Source: Alisma plantago-aquatica
Lineage: Eukaryota; Streptophyta; Magnoliopsida; Alismatales; Alismataceae
Assembly: GCA_963693085.1 (NCBI GenBank)
Contig: OY856409.1
Coordinates: 1,339,855,415-1,339,919,414, forward strand
Direction: 5' to 3'
DNA: 64,000 nucleotides
Shown: piece by piece, positions 63,211 to 64,000 of the stretch
Layout: each line of letters starts with the position of its first letter
Numbering within the stretch: the stretch's first letter is position 1
Position numbers and translations under genes: made by a program
The notes under the pieces: model-generated
Database searches by the model: none
What the model was told of the DNA's origin: nothing
What the model saw: only the letters and a program-made list of their open reading frames with translations

Positions 63211-64000
63211 ATGACCACCCCTACCTGAAATGGTCCTACCTTTCTAATCCTCCTTAGAGAGGTCTAGGCCTCCCTAGTCTTCATCACCTCCATAGGCACC
63301 TCATCCTCCATACCCTAAAGGAGATGAAAGGGGTTGTTGGACTCCATCACCTCCATAGGCACCTTATCACCTGGAATATGCATACTCCTTTGTTGATGTG
63401 TGCTCCTCGTTGGGGAATTAGTGCCAGCAGTCTGTGTCACCAAGGAAGTTGACTCTGGCATATCACCGAACACCTTTTGTACACCATTCACCACCTCAAT
63501 CCTCAGAGCCTTCCCAATCGATTTCTCCCCAATATCAACACTTGGGTGAGAGATGATGTTAGTGTTAGTCACATCCCTTTCCTGAACCATCACAACATTC
63601 CGGTTATCCTCCACCATCACTAAGGCCACCTTCTTTGACACTGGTGGTGCCTTGCTAGTCCCCTTGTTCATGTTTCTTTTGTTCATCATATTCTGGCTAT
63701 TCTCCTATCCCCACACAATAGGCGATTCATAGTGAGCCACTCACTCGTTTGACAACACCATGTTCCATGGTCAAAGACATTGCAACAATCACACCTATTC
63801 GACAGAGCGTCATACATGACCTTGACCTCCAATTCCCATCCATCTGGCATCTCCACTATGAAATCAAAGGAGGAGTCTTGTCAGCTTTAAGCTCAGCGTA
63901 GATGTGGGCCTAATCTATGTACTTCCCTTGGTCAAGAAATCAATGACCTTAGGTGTGTCAATACTACAAGCTATAATGGATATAGCCCTTCTTGTCTAGT
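63211..64000 (-). pseudogene. L1-type LINE, ORF1-like fragment (runs off the window)
   Basis: Minus-strand sequence from 64000 downward reads TPKVIDFLTKGS and ARIYAELKADKTPP, then MPDGWELEVKVMYDALSN and a degraded Cys cluster CDCCNVFDHGTWC, the pattern of plant L1 ORF1 proteins (DUF4283-type domain followed by a CCHC knuckle). The 125-codon frame at 63315-63689 is its Ser/Thr-rich, low-complexity tail. ORF1 protein binds the LINE RNA. Frames are broken and the 5' end lies outside the window. Confidence 0.72.

Overview
This window is nuclear DNA of a flowering plant with a large, transposon-rich genome. The evidence is the AT-rich background, the plant-type retrotransposon signatures (initiator-Met primer sites, a Cassandra element with a 5S-like LTR, Au-like tRNA SINEs), a FAR1-type MULE and plant L1 remains. 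I cannot name the species. I found no convincing host gene. Almost every recognisable piece is a mobile element, usually broken and often nested.

Layout: 1-6.9 kb is AT-rich DNA holding a PIF/Harbinger-like MITE with a TAA duplication, a tRNA-derived SINE with a 15-base duplication and small tandem repeats. About 6.9-13.9 kb is a Mutator-like element (MULE) carrying a decayed FAR1-type transposase on the plus strand and a convergent, spliced Ulp1-type cysteine protease on the minus strand, separated by repeats rich in ATACCAA-like words. At 15.4-20.2 kb a 1.44-kb unit is tandemly duplicated and the second copy is split by a 1.9-kb insertion. At about 20.2-28.8 kb lies a Ty3/gypsy remnant: LTR-like DNA, primer site, gag, protease, a jump to RNase H and the start of integrase. 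A complete non-coding 2,358-base LTR element with 151-base LTRs sits inside it. At 28.8-35.3 kb two diverged ~1.5-kb direct repeats enclose a Cassandra TRIM.

At 35.3-55.8 kb lies a tandem array of non-coding, LARD-like retroelements: four copies of LTR type A separated by three ~945-base internal regions. The first internal region is split by a complete related element (type B, 37272-45953) with 3.6-4.2-kb LTRs and a CTTAG duplication on both sides. From 55777 to the window end is a minus-strand L1-type LINE (ORF1-like piece, endonuclease, reverse transcriptase, RVT zinc-binding domain, C-terminus). It appears inserted in the fourth type A LTR and is itself interrupted by a 4.0-kb solo-LTR-like sequence (56063-60079).

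The nesting gives a relative order: array A first, then element B in it and the LINE in its last LTR, then the solo LTR in the LINE. The least decayed coding sequence is the catalytic part of the Ulp1 protease. All calls come from reading the sequence; no database search was run.
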